From positions 1 to 6,099 of the forward strand of contig JAIRUL010000254.1 of NCBI GenBank assembly GCA_031254445.1: a stretch of DNA of 6,099 bases. Direction: 5' to 3'. Numbering within the stretch: the stretch's first letter is position 1; every line of letters starts with the position of its first letter. The position numbers and the translations under genes are program-made. The stretch comes from Chitinispirillales bacterium. GTDB lineage: Bacteria > Fibrobacterota > Chitinivibrionia > Chitinivibrionales > Chitinispirillaceae. This document shows, piece by piece, positions 5,412 to 6,099 of the stretch. Below the pieces are notes generated by a model that saw only the letters and a list, made by a program, of their open reading frames with translations, was not told where the DNA came from and did not search any database.

Positions 5412-6099
5412 ATGGCGAGAGCGAGCGACAGCGGCGGGGCGGGGGCTTCCGCGCCGGGCGACATGAATCTGCGTATACCGAGCAAGCGTGACCGGATCGA
5501 GCTTGAGGATCGCATACTGGACGACCTCATGGCGGATAGCCCCGCTATGCGTAAGGTTCTGCGCGTGGCGATGAAGATCGCGCCTACGTCGTCCACGGTG
5601 CTTATCGGGGGGGAGAGCGGGACGGGGAAGGAGTTTTTCGCGCGCATCATCCACCGCCACTCGCAGTGCGGGGGCGGGGCGTTCGTGGCTGTGAACTGCG
5701 GGGCGATACCGGACACGCTCTTCGAGAGCGAGTTCTTCGGCTACAAGAAAGGGGCGTTCACGGGGGCCGACCGCGACAAGCCGGGGCTCGTGGAGGAGGC
5801 GCACGCGGGGACGCTCTTTTTGGACGAGGTGGGCGAGCTCTCGCTGCCGGCGCAGGTGAAGCTCCTGCGCTTTTTGCAGGAGCGGATGTTCCGCAGCGTC
5901 GGCGACACGGCGTCGCGGCCGGTGGACGTGCGGGTGATAGCGGCGACCAACAAGGATCTGCGCGCTCTCATGGAGCGGGGGGAATTTCGGGAGGATTTGT
6001 TCTTCCGCCTAAACGTCTTCTACCTCCATATGCCGCCCCTGCGCGAGCGCAAGGAGACGGTGCCTAACCTTGTGAGCCTCTTCGTGCATAGGTACAACC
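5412..6099 (+). CDS. Sigma54-dependent transcriptional activator (AAA+), 3' end beyond the window
   Basis: The first 229 codons encode a bacterial enhancer-binding protein, an AAA+ ATPase that remodels sigma54-RNA polymerase. Visible motifs are Walker A GESGTGKE (67-74), the sigma54-contacting loop GAFTGA (114-119), Walker B GTLFLDEV (133-140), sensor I ATN (178-180), arginine fingers in FREDLFFRL (R193, R199), and PPLRER (208-213). All key residues are intact. The AAA+ domain begins near residue 42 after a short charged lead, so there is no N-terminal receiver, PAS or GAF domain. That resembles PspF-type activators, which are controlled by partner proteins. The C-terminal DNA-binding domain is outside the window. 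ATG 5412 is the first usual start codon in a frame open from 5298; no Shine-Dalgarno precedes it, only an A-run. It is divergent from the asmA-like gene. The family call is near certain; target genes and signal are unknown. Confidence 0.95.
   Translation, partial: MARASDSGGAGASAPGDMNLRIPSKRDRIELEDRILDDLMADSPAMRKVLRVAMKIAPTSSTVLIGGESGTGKEFFARIIHRHSQCGGGAFVAVNCGAIPDTLFESEFFGYKKGAFTGADRDKPGLVEEAHAGTLFLDEVGELSLPAQVKLLRFLQERMFRSVGDTASRPVDVRVIAATNKDLRALMERGEFREDLFFRLNVFYLHMPPLRERKETVPNLVSLFVHRYN

Noticed and set aside
5349..5804. Minus-strand open frames opposite the sigma54 activator
   Set aside because: The plus-strand frame carries every AAA+ motif. The minus-strand translations are Arg/Pro/Ala-rich shadows, and they would cross the predicted activator promoter.

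Overview
The window comes from a Gram-negative bacterium with G+C-rich genes and sharply A+T-rich intergenic gaps. An outer envelope is implied by an AsmA-like inner-membrane/periplasmic protein and by a secreted multi-domain protein ending in a FlgD-Ig/type IX-like C-terminal domain. A sigma54-type activator gene and one sigma28-like promoter fit a lineage that uses alternative sigma factors. Fibrobacterota, Elusimicrobiota or related environmental and gut phyla would fit, but the sequence alone does not fix the taxon.

Layout: positions 1-171 carry no supportable gene. They hold a cluster of GACTTT/AAAGTC hexamer repeats in both orientations around two hairpins. Three genes follow on the minus strand: an Rpn-family PD-(D/E)XK nuclease/putative transposase (172-1053), a large secreted protein of tandem beta-rich MBG/YDG/Ig-like modules (1245-3902), and a short AsmA-like protein (4018-5292). 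A divergent A+T-rich gap of 119 bp separates these from a plus-strand gene that runs off the right edge (5412-6099). It encodes a sigma54-dependent activator (AAA+ domain with GAFTGA) and has no N-terminal receiver or sensor domain.

The minus-strand genes do not look like one tight operon. They are spaced by 115 and 191 bp, and the two downstream genes each have a credible promoter. The secreted-protein gene has an exact sigma28-type match (TAAA-N15-GCCGATAA) plus an overlapping extended -10 sigma70 element. The rpn-like gene has a sigma70-type promoter followed by an 8-bp direct repeat. The activator gene has a good sigma70 promoter overlapped by a perfect 14-bp palindrome, which could be an operator in the divergent region.

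No complete new multi-gene system is evident. The best leads are regulatory: the sigma28-like promoter on a putative adhesin, a 15-bp element shared by two intergenic regions, the palindromic divergent region, and the repeat/hairpin cluster beside the Rpn gene.
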